Assembly: GCA_021014325.1 (NCBI GenBank)
Contig: CM037462.1
Location: 19,860,135-19,924,134 of the forward strand
Source: Plazaster borealis
Taxonomy: Eukaryota > Echinodermata > Asteroidea > Forcipulatida > Labidiasteridae
Length of the DNA: 64,000 nucleotides
Direction: 5' to 3'
A model generated the notes under the pieces. The model ran no database searches. It saw only the letters and a list, made by a program, of their open reading frames with translations, and had not been told where the DNA came from. How positions within the stretch are numbered: the stretch's first letter is position 1; every line of letters starts with the position of its first letter. Positions 34,701 through 45,246 of this stretch are shown here, piece by piece. Position numbers and translations under genes: made by a program.

Positions 34701-37700
34701 TGCTTTTAGATACAGGGTGTCCCAAAAAAAATGGTGCAAGTGAAACGCGCCATCTTGGCCAAAAAATGTCCAATATTTGCTACAGATGTTTATACCAACT
34801 TCAAGATTATAGTATTGGCTTTAGAATACCTTTTGTCTCATCGTTTTTGCTTTTGTCAATCTAGAGCTATGTTTAATTAACCACAGACGCATGAAATCCA
34901 CTTTGTGCCACTTTCCAGACAGTAGTACTAGTAGATCAGTAGGCCTTATTCACAGTACTGGCATTGTTTGGGGCTTAGAAGCGTAGGTTCTCTAAAAGTG
35001 GCACAAAGTGGATTTCATGCGCTTGTGGTTAATTAAACATAGTTCTTGATTGACAAAAGCAAAAACGACGAGACAAAGGGTATTCTAAAGCCAATACTAT
35101 AATCTTGCAGTTGGTATAAACATCTGTGGCAAATATTGGACATTTTTTGGCCAAGATGGTGCGTTTCACTTGCACCATTTTTTTTGGGACACCCTGTATA
35201 GGAATAAAAACTTCTTGCAAGAAGTTTTTATTATTTTAGTGAGAAATCACCTCTTTCTCAAAAACTATGTTACTTCAGAGGGAGTCGTTTCCTACAATGT
35301 TTTATACTATCAACAGCTCTCCGTTGCTCGTTACCAAGTAAGTTTTTATGCTAATATTTGTTTTGAGTCATTACCAAACGTGTACGATACCTTTAACACA
35401 TTTCGCTGACAAGTGTGATTGACAGCTTGAAACCTTCCTTTGCATAAATAGGTGAAGTACTTGTCGTCATTTTCCCAAAGAATTTGAAATACTATGATTG
35501 TTGTAAAAGCATTTACTAACTCCTTTTTCTTTTTTGGTGGACAGACACTTGAAATACACGATTTGGCTTGAGCTTGCTTATTAGTGACAAGCCAACAAGA
35601 CCAGTTAGCTTGTCATTTCACTAGTCCTCCAGCTTTTTCACTGCACCATATCTTAACATTATCTTTCAATATTGTCATTTGTATTGGACTTGAATTTGAG
35701 ATCATATGACCAATCTATGCATGGAGGTAATTACAATGTAGCTATGGTAAGCAATGAGCTAGCCACTCGGACCGCTCGGACCACTTGGACAGAATTTGGA
35801 CTGGTCCTTGGAAGTCTGAACTGGCATTTGACAGCGGACCACTGTCAAGGGAGAATGCTATAGAAGTTCCTGTTTTGCCTTTATTTATGATATATTGAAT
35901 TTGCGGAATCACTTCTGCAGATCTGTCAACAACCTCTGGCCATTTATTGACTTCTAAGATTAAGAGCCACTCCCTTTATTGTAATACTTCCATGTACAAA
36001 TACAGCAGAGTCCATTCTCCAGCACAATAAAACTGCAAACCACACCAAGCCTTGCACTATTTCTTTTTATTTATCTAGCCCCAAAATTAAGTCAGGTGCA
36101 TATATGACTAGTCTGTATACATTTTTAAAGGCCCACTTGGACATAATTTTGACTGGTCCTCAAAAGTTATAACTGGCATTTGTCCAGCGAACCACTGTTC
36201 AGGGAGAACGCTAACAGCGTGACTAAATCTGACCCCAAAACTATGGAGACTCACCTCCTGGTTTGAGGAACTTCTTAGCATGTAGATAGCTTTCCAGCAT
36301 GCGTTCATTGAATAACATGTAGCCCATTGGTTCAGAGATGATCATATCCACCTGTTCAGGCACTTGTAACTCTTCAATTTTCCCGGCAAGAACAGTAATA
36401 CGATCAGACAACTTGTTAGCTTCTACTAATGCCTGCAGAGATGATGGTCAGAGGAGGGGGAAGGGGTGGAATGTGGATTATGAGACTTCACTACTATGTA
36501 TAAGAGTACATTGTTAACAACTGTAGTTATGGAACCCAAAGAACACTGAGTAAGTCCAATTAAGAACTCACTCCGCAACAGTGAAGTTAATAATGAAAAG
36601 TCCCCTCGATCCACTAAGCGAAAGTAGCAGTCCCGACCGATTTTCCTACCTTCCGTCCGGATGGTAGTTAATAAGCAGGACAGTTATTTTCAGAACTTAG
36701 TAGTTTCCCGAATTCCGAAATCTACTCCGCGGCAGTAAAATAAATAGCAAGACAAGTTTTCAAACCCAAAATCTACCCAGCAAAGTAGATATACACATGG
36801 TGTTACCGCAAACCGAATATACACTGAGAAAGTCCTTATCCACCATGACCAATTTATAGATACACGCTGCCAATTTATTAAACCATGTTTTACGTGTGTA
36901 TGACAATATTTGGCGAGTGAAACCAAATCTGTTGTACAAAAAGGAAACAAATTACAAAGCAAAACTATAATGACCTAATTTATGCTTGATGTTTTGATGA
37001 TTTATCAGTATTGGTTGAAACTGATGGAAACAATGTTTCATGTTATATTGTGTGGAAATAGGACAATGTCACTATTGAATAATGAGGCGAGTTTCATATT
37101 TGAGTGTTCACTGGTAGCCTGCATCTTGCTTACCTGTGCCTGAAGAGCAATGGAGCTGGCTTCTACAGCATAGACCTTTTTGGCACCAGCTTGGACTGCG
37201 AAAAATGACAAGATTGCTGACCCGGCTCCCATATCCAACACAACCTGTAAATAAAAACAAACAACTTTACTCTGTCAACCTAAACAAACAAAATCTGGAG
37301 AAAACAATTTATCAAAGTACAACATTAATGTATGTTTTCCACTATTATTTTTTGCCTTGACAGAGATACTGTTTTTCTTTCAGCCCTCAGTGGAAACAAT
37401 TTATATACTACTCTTAGGAATTTGTTCATTAGTCGAACCATAACACCTTTTTAATTTGCTAGATTGAGGTCACCTTTGCAAAACAAAATAAGGGTAGATG
37501 AGGATGATACAGTATGCGAGACCCTAAATACTTTCTCAGTGGAAGGTTGAGATTTCTGCATGCATAAACTACCTTCTTTTGAAAATGACCTGTCACTCTG
37601 GTCAAGTGGTTAGACTGCAGGACTTGCAATCACAAGGTTGTGGGTTCAAATCCGGCCAAGCTGATTTCACAATGACTAGATCAAGTATTGTCATCTAGTT

Positions 37701-40700
37701 ACTGAATCACAATTTATTGATTTGTGCAATTCATTATCATAGACGTTAAACCAACGTTTGTATGAGAGAGATTGGCTGTTGCCAGCTTGGTGTTTATATC
37801 GCCTTGTGGAAGCTTTGCTGAGTTCCCTTGCTGGGAAGATCACAAAAACAAACAAACGAATCAACTTCTTTCCATTAGCCACAGATAAGAAACAAAAATT
37901 GGCATTCTGTTGGCACACTATAGTATGCATCCCCAAAATTCTAGTCACTTTGAGCTCATCTCTGGTGTATGAAGTTTAGGATACATCTTTGATGATAGGA
38001 AGAAAAATAGAAAAGTGTCAAGAAGTTGTACCTTATTCCTGAAGTCCTCATGGTTCTGCAACATGGCCTTTTGGTATGTAGAGGTCCTGAAGTAATCCTG
38101 CATCATGTTCTGCTGCTGTGACAGGTACCCATAAAACTACAGGAAAAGGTGCAAAACAATCTTTTAAACAGTACCCATAAAACTACAGGAAAATTCCACA
38201 GGTGGAAAGCAATATTCATTAGAATAATAATAGGCATGTTTAAAGGCAGTGGACACTATTGGTAATTACTCAAAATATTTATTAGCATAAAACCTAACTT
38301 GGTAACAAGTATTGGGGAGAGGTTGATAGTGTAAAACATTGTGAGAAACGGCTCCCTCTGAAGTGGAGTAGTTTTCGAGAAAGAAGTTATTTTCCACGAA
38401 TTTGATTTCGAGACCTCAAAATTAGATGAGGTCTCGAAATCAACTTGCATCTGAAACCACAGAACTCCGTGTGACAAGGTTGTTTTTTTCTTCATTGTTA
38501 TCTCACAAACTCGATGACCAATTGAGCTCAAATTTTCACAGGCTTGTTATTTTATGCATATGTTGAGATACACCAAGTGAGAAGACTGGTCTTTGACAAT
38601 TACCAATAGTGTCCACTGTCTTTAAAAGCACCTTAAACTATTACTACCTATGTTCATTGTACCTTAAGAATTCCTTAAACATCCCCTAACTACTTTGGAG
38701 CATGCAGCACCAGCAGCCAAATGCAGATATGATATTTGGCCCCTTGGATATTTTTCACGGAGTACAAGAGCTGACCTGCATGTCCCTATGGTAGAGGTAT
38801 TTATAAACTTTTCAGGCTATTTATTAACAACTTTGCTGTTTTTTCTGAGTGCAAAAACAAAATCAGATTAAAGTATGAAGAAAATTATGTCTGCAAATGG
38901 GCACACAGGTTACCAATCAATCATATTAACAACCTCTATGCTCCCTGGTACCCATTTGCCCCTGGGTGAAGAGGAGCAAGTCTAGTTCAGTGTCCTGACC
39001 AAAGACACATGAGTATTGGGTGGGATTCGAACCCAAACTCTGATGACTCAGCCATCAGAACTTGAGTTTGATGCACTATACCAATCAGCCACAACACACC
39101 AAGATTCAAACAATCTACATTACAACTAAATTAATACAGCACAACTAAAAAACACAAACAAAAATCTCTTTGTCTACTCTGCGGAAGATTCACCTGATCA
39201 GCACAGGGTTGTGATTGGAAAACCAAAAAAAAAATCCTGAAAATGGGGTACATTCAAAACAATGATTACCATGGCAACATATTTACCTGAAAGTACTGAG
39301 ATGAAGAAGCTTCTTCTGTTCTTTCTGTGAATGCGGATTCCTTGCTGGTGCTGGACGCATTATGTATAGCGCCCTCAACGATGTTATGGAACCTGGATAA
39401 CTCTGTGGTAATAAACAGAAAAAGGAAATATTTAAGGCCTTGTCAACGTACAATCATACATATAATATATAACATATAATCACAATGTCATTCAAACAAT
39501 CATAGTCAAGGCAACCTAAACTGTTTACTTATGTGCAAACTTTCACGCTCTATAAATAAGCTTTGAAAACACTGTCTGTGGCCAAACCTGAGGCACTAGT
39601 GATATGCTAAATATTAAGCGACAAAAACAATGTGACACTTAACCCTTTAGAGAGCCTTCATTTTAGTTGAATTGTCACAATACGCCCAGACATGGCCAAT
39701 ATTGTTGAATGTTTGACACATTTTTTCTAGTAAAAATATCTCGAAAAAATAACATCAAACAGAATTATTTTGACTACTTGTTTTAGAAATATAAAAACAT
39801 GGGAACCATTACAATCAATTCAATCCACGACCTTTGACCTTTTTGGTTAAGAAATAAGTTGAAGTAGGTCAAGTCTTGTGGCCATTTGCGGCCGCTATAG
39901 ACCCATTGCATATGACGTCACACTCTCAAAAAGGAGGCAGATCATTGGACGATAGCTGTTCTCTGTGCGTAAAAACGTGCGCGTGACCTCAGCGTATCTG
40001 TAGCGTTTCGCGTTATGCAAGGGGGATCCATTGATTTCTATAGACCCGGAGCGCGCCTCCGAACAATGCGCGTCATTTTGGGTGTCAAAACTCTCTTTTG
40101 TGCATGTTTGTATACGATTTTGACACCCAAAATGACACCCAGGATAGGCGCACGTGAGTACGCTGCGCGTTATGCAATGGGTCTATAGGCATTTTGGTAT
40201 AAGCCACTTGCTGTGGCTATGGTCTCTAAAGGGTCTCTGAAGAGTCGATGATGACTGGAATAGGTTAAATGTTCAAGCAACAGTTGCTTACTGCAAATTG
40301 AAATCATAACTACAGTAGTTTGACAAACTAGTTACATACAGTACAGATATATAGAATTTGAAGCATTGCATAGTGGGGTATCAATGTACATTTGGCTTGC
40401 GGTAACACCATGTGTATATCTACTTTGCTGTGTAGATGTCAGTAAGTTATGAGTGTTAAAGGAAACAATAAACTGATCCATTAAGACACTCCCAACACAG
40501 CAAGTGTCTATCACCGACACCGACATGGTTAACACATACAACACGCGTCTTGCACTGCCAACAGAGCTGCCAACATTTGTATCTTCCAATCAGGGAAATT
40601 TTGTACAACAACCAGGAAGATATTTGCAATTACATTCAACATCACAGGGAAAAAGTTGCCATAATCAGGGAGATTTTCAAATTTGTTCATCAGAACATGG

Positions 40701-43700
40701 AAAGATTGCTTTATTTTCAGGGAATTTTCTGCAGAATCAGCAGGGTTCTCCCAGGTTTTTAAAAAACTGTTGGGCATTTTGGACCCCAATTTTTGGATGT
40801 CTAGCCGAAGCACGCTGAATTTAAAACAAGGTCTTCGGAATGTTTTCTACTTGGTGTTTATTTTGGTTTTTAAAAGCCCCACTATGCAATCTGTAAAATT
40901 CTATATATGGTTTTCTCTTGATGTTTTTTGTGAAAAAAATATATATATAAAAATTAATAATAATAATTTGCGTATCGGTCGAAATGTTCGCGTATCAGCA
41001 TGCAAATTGGCATATCGGCCCGATACGCTATCTTGTGCTTGGCAGTGTTCTCCAACCTATAGAAAAGACGTGGCGCACCGCCACGCTTTCTGCGGCATGC
41101 GCCACGCTTTTATAATCGCCGCCAATCTTTAAATAAATTTTTTTTTTAAAAACCCCTTTTTTTTGGGGGGGGGGGAGCACACTAGTAACACGGAATTACA
41201 AGGTAAGAAAAAGAAATGCGGTCGGGCTACCGGACACATACGTTTCCTCTAGTGGGTGCCTAAGATAAATTGGTACCAATAAATTAAATTAAATTGGTTT
41301 TTATTTCAAGTAAGTGTTTAGAAAACCAGTATTTTACTTTGTGTTCTTAAAAACTGTAAAAATATTTCCTCAAAAAAGTCTGAGGAAAGTGGCCAGGATT
41401 CACCTTAGAATGCACCACAGAGCATCTAGGATCAAAATTTTTCTCGGGGCCCTTGAGCGGGCCCCGGACCCCACGCCGTAGGGGCTTCGCGCTTTGCTCT
41501 CGCATTGTACGTACCCCCTCGCAGTTTTCACCACACCAAGCACCAACCTTTAATTTTCAAAGTTGGAGAGCACTGCTTGGGGAGAACCATGATCAGGGAG
41601 TGTTGGCAGCTCTGTGCCAAGCCAAGCACTTTGCAACACACAAAATGCATTTGATGCTGGAATCCAAATGGCAACAACTTATAACAGGATTTTTTACATG
41701 TCATGTCAGAAATGTTGGACTTTCAGACATCTTGGATACAGACTTCAATTTTTTATGTACACTTACCAAAGTCAGAGCCAAAATGCAGCAGTACAGATCT
41801 GCCCTGCATGTTGACAAGGTATGTGTGCTTACTGGCCTGGCAACATTTGACATTTTTACTGTCAAGAGAAAACCTCAGCATCTGTTGGCCACTTGAACCT
41901 GAAGGAGGATCAAAACAAGAACACAATACTCAGAGTTAAACCATGGAGGAACAAAACCATAGAGTTATAAATAAGAACTTACAGTAGCTACATGTAGAGG
42001 GCAATCAAACCATGGATGAAGAAAACCATAGAGTTAAATAAAGAAGAACTTAGCTAGTAGAGGGTGTATACAACCAAGTGACACGACCCGATGAGAAGCA
42101 TTTTATGCCCATTGAGAAAATGGTGCTGACCCATCATATAACATGGGTCATGCACCAGTTCACACAACCAACATTTTGTAAGTGGACATTCTGTTTGTAA
42201 TTTACCCATAGGGATTTGTGCCCATGGTGGGACAGCGCAGTTACGTGTGTGTAATAATGAGAGCTTCCTCTGAGTTCTACTATCACTCTATGACACTGAC
42301 AAATGTCAAACATAGATATAGATAAACCGTCGTATGGCAGTGCAATATTAAATCCATCAAACTCTGGCAAAAATCAGGGAGGGGATTTTTGAGAACTTGG
42401 CAGAAATAAGTTTAACTACTCACATGTACATGGTATACATTACACACAGTGTACATGTAATATGTATACACTACAGTCAAAACAAGGTTCCAGTGTATAT
42501 ATAGCACCATTGGTTCTACCAACCTACAGAAACATAAATCTGAAGACCCTTTAACTTTGTGTTTATTTTAATAATCATTTCCATTTCACAACTTTTGTAA
42601 CACTACAGATTTTAAGGCATAATTGAAAAATCTATATTTTTATCTTAAAATTAAATCCCATGGGAACATTCCCCTTGTGTAATGGAATCCTCCATCTTTC
42701 TTTCCAATGATGTGAACAAATATCCAGCACATCACAAGGAAAAACTCAGGCCACATAAACTTGGACAAAGCCTTGGGGTAAATTTGTGGTCATTGGGATA
42801 ACTAATTAAAAGGAATAAGAAGCACATTGTACATGTAGTCTTGTACAGTGTACATGTATGTAAAATAAGACTTCATGCACGATATATCATGGAGGCAACG
42901 AAGATGCATTCCCCTGGTCATTGCCTTGGTGCCCCTTAAAATGTTCCAGTCAAAATTTAAATTGCCCTTTACAATAGGGAAAAATGCTATGCCCTTACGA
43001 GAATAGGGCCTAGGTCAAATTTTGAGACAAGACTATGATTTGGTCTAGGAATTTTACTACTCAATGAAACAATGTTACTCTTGCATAAGATTGACCTTTC
43101 CATCGTAAAACAAATTATCAATTTTATGGTATTAAATTAATCCATAATTAGTGCCAAGAAGTGCACTGAAGCCTGTTACAATGATAAAACATGTAAAGAA
43201 ATAGACCCAGTAACTGGGGCGCTGTACTCCTTTTTCAAAATTTTGACATCATCAGTCGTACTAGCGCCCCAGCATATTGAAGTATTTTGCACGAGGGATC
43301 TTCATCCAACTCTCGATTGGATTTTAGACGGGTGCTCTGCCTCAACTGTGACAACTACGCGGTTTGAGGTAGAGCACCCGTCGATTAGACGGGTGCCTTG
43401 CCTCAACCATGATAACAGCGCGGTTGAGGCAGGACACCTGTCCAATTTTAGATGCGTGTCCTGCCTCAACTGCCCTGTTATCAAGGTTGAGGCAAGGCAC
43501 CCTTCTAAATTGAAGATCCCTGGGGGAAAATACTTTGATACGCTGGGGCGCTAGTACAACCGATGATGTCAAAATTTCGAAAAAGGATTCAGTGCCCTAA
43601 TTACTGGGTCTAGTAAAGAAGGATAACTGAATGATACAGGGCTTGAATTTGGCGTGAAAATGCACAAGACCCTTGAGCTTGTAGCTCAAAATGTTTACTG

Positions 43701-45246
43701 GACCAGAATTTCTTGTACAAGACCAAAAGCAAAATGAGTTGAATGAGTTGAACAAGCACTTAGAAAAGATATATCTCATTTGTCTTATGTAAAGTGTACT
43801 TTGATACTCAACAGAATTGAAAGATATCCATCAGATTTGTAGTCAACAATTTTTCACAGAGATATTAAAAAATTAGGTATTATTGTTCAATTGAAAAACA
43901 CAAGACCACCAGGCTTGTCTGGTCATGAGTTTACTGGCCTGATGCTTAAATCACTGGCCTCGGACCTGAGGTCCAGTGTTAATTTCAAGCCCTGATGTAC
44001 AATGAGACAAGTGATGGGGAATATACATGGGTAATTTGACCATGACTGTGTGATTCCATGAAACTTGAGACATACTTTCAAAAGGTGTACCACCACCAGT
44101 ACAGTAGGCCTATTTCAACAAGAAATGTTGACTCATACCTCCAACTTTACTTTCAATCACTTCAAATCATCACTTGCATAACATGATGGGATGACATTAG
44201 TTTTATAAATGTTTAGCAAAATGAAAACATCAATTTGAAATCAAATCCTGATTTATAAGAAAACTAACTAACATGTCGGGAAAAACTTGTCATGTAAATT
44301 TTCAATACAAGAAAATGACAAATAGCAATCCGAATGGATGCTTGGTACAAAAAAATACATAAATAACATTGACTCAAAATTGTAAGGTTAAATAAAAATA
44401 CATTTTTTAAATAAAAACAAAATTAATAAAAAGTTCTTTAGATTTACTATTACTGTATAAAAAAGAGTTTGTTTGAAAATGTGAGATTCCAAATGAAAAT
44501 ACAATACCATATAAATTCCACTAAAAATGTGCATACATTTTTTAAATAGAACATTTTATTACTTATTTTATGCTAATAAATGTAGGCCTACTGACAATAA
44601 TATTGAGTAGTCAGTACAGTTTTAATACAATTACAAGTAATTTTAAATATATGCATTATTATGATTAAATAATTTGTTAAATAATTGTATTTGTAGTAAT
44701 GTACAGATGTAAGGACTGTGTTATATTACTTTGTTTTACTTATTATTGTTTACTTTGCTTTGCTTTGCATTTGGATGACCCATCAGTTGAAATTTTTCAC
44801 CCTTATACGTTCATGTGTGGTAAAAATAACACAACTTCAAAATTAAATTCCCTGAAAAAAATCATAGCCAAAAGGAAAGAACAGATTACAATAACGCACT
44901 TTAAATATTGAAACCAGCAATCCGTTCAATAGCACAAAACACACTGTACATATCATGCGTGCACGCAACCATACACTGTACACACAATGGCAATATGGAG
45001 TTTATTCATGAAAAACACATGACGACACGCACACGAGAACCATCACCAAAAAACAACTTTACCATTATAGATCGTCACCACAGGCTCATCATTTTCAGTA
45101 ATGACTTCTAATCTAAGAATTGATTCCGTTCTTTGTAAAATATCGCCATGATCCGACAGAGATCGGAGGCTTACACCTTCAAACACAACAGCCATCGTGT
45201 ACTCTCGCCCTTGTTTCAATGTCCCGAATTCCGGACGTGACAGCAT
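25513..45246 (-). CDS. CARM1: CARM1 / PRMT4, coactivator-associated arginine methyltransferase 1 (13 exons)
   Basis: Exons in transcript order: 45246-45063, 41898-41767, 39402-39287, 38136-38032, 37244-37134, 36432-36255, 34428-34338, 33009-32928, 31425-31250, 29274-29220, 28764-28682, 26934-26666, 25778-25513; total 1848 bp, 615 residues plus TAA (human 608). CARM1 is a nuclear type I enzyme that makes asymmetric dimethylarginine on histone H3 and on splicing and coactivator proteins, using S-adenosylmethionine. Seen: an N-terminal PH-like domain (~20-110), [19 protein letters not shown], motif [13 protein letters not shown] (~181-192), the double-E loop [16 protein letters not shown] (Glu ~250 and ~259), the THW loop (~406-408), ANKRQSYDI, and a Gly/Thr-rich C-terminal activation tail. 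The third motif I glycine is alanine. An in-frame stop lies upstream of the ATG at 45246; a second Met at codon 18 is possible. Intron 11 begins with ~32 copies of its own donor region. Confidence 0.97.
26145..26480 (+). repeat. Dispersed repeat with ggtaacaccatgtgtat start
   Basis: Long inverted match to 36540-36815 (ctactgccgcgga, cctgcttattaactac, ggattgaggggactt). A third fragment lies at 40393-40440. In CARM1 intron 12, antisense to the transcript. Confidence 0.75.
26666..26934 (-). CDS. CARM1: CARM1 exon 12
   Basis: Acceptor tctgtcccag, donor TTGG|GTAAGT. Encodes [33 protein letters not shown] and a Pro/Gln/Ser-rich region. It joins exon 11 to read NKRQSYDI exactly as in human. Confidence 0.97.
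27190..28700 (-). repeat. Minisatellite of the CARM1 exon 11 / 5' splice-site junction
   Basis: About 32 tandem units of 47 bp (48 bp in variants). On the CARM1 strand each unit reads ~27 bp of intron from GTAAGATTACCAATG, then ~20 bp of exon end (ctcattgccaataaaag). Hand count: ~20 units keep a GTAAG donor and ~12 read GTTAAG. The 48-bp GTTAAG units cluster at the exon-distal end (27240-27700), where the unit length is a multiple of three and creates long meaningless open frames on both strands. Confidence 0.96.
28682..28764 (-). CDS. CARM1: CARM1 exon 11 (founder of the intronic array)
   Basis: Acceptor atgttgcag, donor AAAAG|GTAAGA. Encodes [27 protein letters not shown]; human has TCLLIANKRQSYD. 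Its last ~20 bp are repeated with the donor through the adjacent array. Reading on in frame gives AGG TAA, an immediate stop, so the exon-proximal donor must be used for full-length protein. Confidence 0.95.
29066..29163. mobile_element. Short relative of the 15519 foldback element
   Basis: Starts aacttgcgggtacaaccatg and ends gtttgtacccgcatgttt, inverted ends shared with 15519-15801, with a much shorter middle. CARM1 intron 10 side, just beyond exon 10. Confidence 0.6.
29220..29274 (-). CDS. CARM1: CARM1 exon 10 (THW loop)
   Basis: Acceptor atcatcag, donor CAG|GTCAGT, 55 bp. Encodes [19 protein letters not shown]; the THW loop His and Trp are present. Confidence 0.95.
30722..30842. mobile_element. 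Small MITE (tttaaagag ends)
   Basis: Inverted ends tttaaagaggggctccaagg and ccttggagtccctctttaaa, 121 bp. The right tttaaa is shared with the MITE family 1 copy that follows. A related 5' fragment starts at 61495. Confidence 0.7.
30838..31219 (+). mobile_element. MITE family 1 copy
   Basis: Starts tttaaaggcactggacacgt and ends accaaacgtgtccagtgcct. Its right end stops 30 bp short of the CARM1 exon 9 donor. Confidence 0.85.
31250..31425 (-). CDS. CARM1: CARM1 exon 9
   Basis: Acceptor ttataaacag, donor ACAAT|GTAAGT. Encodes [20 protein letters not shown], and [17 protein letters not shown], matching human [18 protein letters not shown]. Confidence 0.96.
31518..31779. mobile_element. piggyBac-like MITE with TTAA borders
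   Basis: TTAACTCTTTCAGTGCC on the left and its inverse GGCACTGAAAGAGTTAA on the right. TTAA duplications and such ends are typical of piggyBac-type MITEs; the superfamily is inferred from ends only. CARM1 intron 8. Confidence 0.6.
32352..32571 (+). repeat. SINE copy, internally deleted
   Basis: Head (ggccgagcagataagaacac) and 3' body with tail (gcgctatataagaac) of the 23811-type SINE are joined with ~200 bp missing between. CARM1 intron 8. Confidence 0.8.
32928..33009 (-). CDS. CARM1: CARM1 exon 8
   Basis: Acceptor tttctcccag, donor AGTT|GTAAGT. Encodes [27 protein letters not shown], the start of the beta-barrel domain. Confidence 0.95.
33050..33500. repeat. SINE-like repeat
   Basis: ATA-rich start, then ttagccttgaaagacccc and ggtagtgcattccacaac, motifs recalling the conserved central part of invertebrate SINEs. 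Fragments with a similar order occur near 57540-57600. CARM1 intron 7. Assignment is tentative. Confidence 0.4.
34338..34428 (-). CDS. CARM1: CARM1 exon 7
   Basis: Acceptor tcattcag, donor TCTG|GTGAGT. Encodes [20 protein letters not shown], then MEQFTKANF, near-identical in layout to human [20 protein letters not shown]. Confidence 0.95.
34535..35395 (+). mobile_element. MITE family 1 copy interrupted by another MITE
   Basis: Left part 34535-34712 and right part 35197-35395 together give a complete family 1 copy (cttaaaggtatcgtacacat to accaaacgtgtacgatacct). The break lies inside its tttagata/ggaataaaaac segment. In CARM1 intron 6. Confidence 0.85.
34713..35196. mobile_element. Tc1/mariner-type MITE, nested
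   Basis: Ends CAGGGTGTCCCAAAAAAAAT and ATTTTTTTTGGGACACCCTG, with ggccaagatggtgcgtttca and its inverse further in. TA flanks both sides, fitting a TA target duplication. The arms are ~180 bp each; no transposase remains. Confidence 0.75.
36255..36432 (-). CDS. CARM1: CARM1 exon 6 (double-E loop)
   Basis: Acceptor tctctgcag, donor GGAG|GTGAGT. Encodes [20 protein letters not shown] and [20 protein letters not shown]. Both catalytic glutamates of the double-E loop are present. Confidence 0.97.
36540..36815 (-). repeat. Dispersed repeat, inverse of the 26145 copy
   Basis: Reads as the reverse of 26145-26480, ending atacacatggtgttaccgca. Two opposite copies in one transcription unit (CARM1 introns 5 and 12). 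Confidence 0.75.
37134..37244 (-). CDS. CARM1: CARM1 exon 5 (SAM-binding motif I)
   Basis: Acceptor tttacag, donor CAG|GTAAGC. Encodes [20 protein letters not shown], then [17 protein letters not shown]. Motif I reads GxGxA: codon GCA where the family has glycine. The YAVEAS Glu that binds the cofactor ribose is intact. Confidence 0.96.
37592..37980 (+). repeat. tRNA-like SINE head plus dispersed repeat
   Basis: 37592-37665 has a tRNA-like fold with box B gggttcaaatccgg and a ttgcaat anticodon loop, but the acceptor stem is poor, so it is read as a SINE. 37690-37850 is an inverted match to 5820-5990 (ccaatctctctcatacaaac region). CARM1 intron 4. Confidence 0.5.
38032..38136 (-). CDS. CARM1: CARM1 exon 4
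   Basis: Acceptor ttcctgtag, donor AAG|GTACAA, phase 0 both sides. Encodes [35 protein letters not shown], the alpha helices that close over the cofactor (the YFxxY region). Confidence 0.96.
38239..38625 (-). mobile_element. MITE family 1 variant
   Basis: Ends tttaaaggcagtggacacta and tagtgtccactgtctttaaa. The reversed body shares ctcgatgaccaattgagctc and ttatgcatatgttg with family 1, but the middle differs. CARM1 intron 3. Confidence 0.8.
38890..39100 (-). repeat. SINE fragment, reversed
   Basis: ggtacccatttgcccctgggtga, then reversed box B gggattcgaacccaaac and ttgagtttgatgcacta. Same subfamily as 19400-19640. CARM1 intron 3. Confidence 0.65.
39287..39402 (-). CDS. CARM1: CARM1 exon 3
   Basis: Acceptor ttaccacag, donor CAG|GTAAAT. 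Encodes [20 protein letters not shown], then [19 protein letters not shown]; human has SVFSERTEESSAVQYFQ here. Confidence 0.95.
39895..40189. mobile_element. MITE with ctatagacccattgcat ends
   Basis: Inverted ends ctatagacccattgcat and atgcaatgggtctatag, with an inner inverted pair (ttttgggtgtcaaaa / ttttgacacccaaaa). A copy lacking its right end lies at 51622-51880, and the 8511-10475 segment has related ends. CARM1 intron 2. Confidence 0.8.
40740..41045 (+). repeat. Dispersed repeat, copy 2 of 3
   Basis: See 10600-10870: shares aaggtcttcggaatgttttc and the cgatacgc region. A poly-T/poly-G stretch follows at 41130-41180. CARM1 intron 2. Confidence 0.65.
41767..41898 (-). CDS. CARM1: CARM1 exon 2
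   Basis: Acceptor atcctccttcag, donor TTTG|GTAAGT. Encodes [20 protein letters not shown], then [19 protein letters not shown] and GSDF, matching the human CNSVLIQFATPNDF end of the PH-like domain. A nearer AG at 41882 would break the frame, so the upstream acceptor is chosen. Confidence 0.9.
43203..43612. mobile_element. Foldback element with three internal hairpins
   Basis: Inverted arms agacccagtaactggggcgc... and ...agggcactgaatcc...ttactgggtct, with ttttgacatcatc and gatgatgtcaaaatt further in. The middle has three consecutive ~50 bp hairpins (43327-43382, 43388-43442, 43453-43502) with a gggtgc..tgcctcaac stem. CARM1 intron 1. Confidence 0.8.
45063..45246 (-). CDS. CARM1: CARM1 exon 1 (coding part)
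   Basis: 61 codons, donor AATG|GTAAAG. Contains [20 protein letters not shown] and the ALRLEV-like ILRLEV, aligning with human TVSVFPGARLLTIGDANGEI. This is the start of the PH-like domain. The Met at codon 18 sits about where human residues begin to align, so the first 17 residues are the doubtful part. Confidence 0.88.

Noticed and set aside
40504..41132. Overlapping frames of 70-149 codons
   Set aside because: They cover the three-copy dispersed repeat in CARM1 intron 2 and are not preserved in the other two copies.
41453..41896. 147-codon + strand frame
   Set aside because: It lies antisense to CARM1 exon 2 and has no recognisable domain. The conserved reading is on the - strand with good splice sites.
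41881..41898. Apparent frameshift at the start of CARM1 exon 2
   Set aside because: It appears only if the AG at 41882 is used. The upstream acceptor with a better pyrimidine tract gives a continuous frame.
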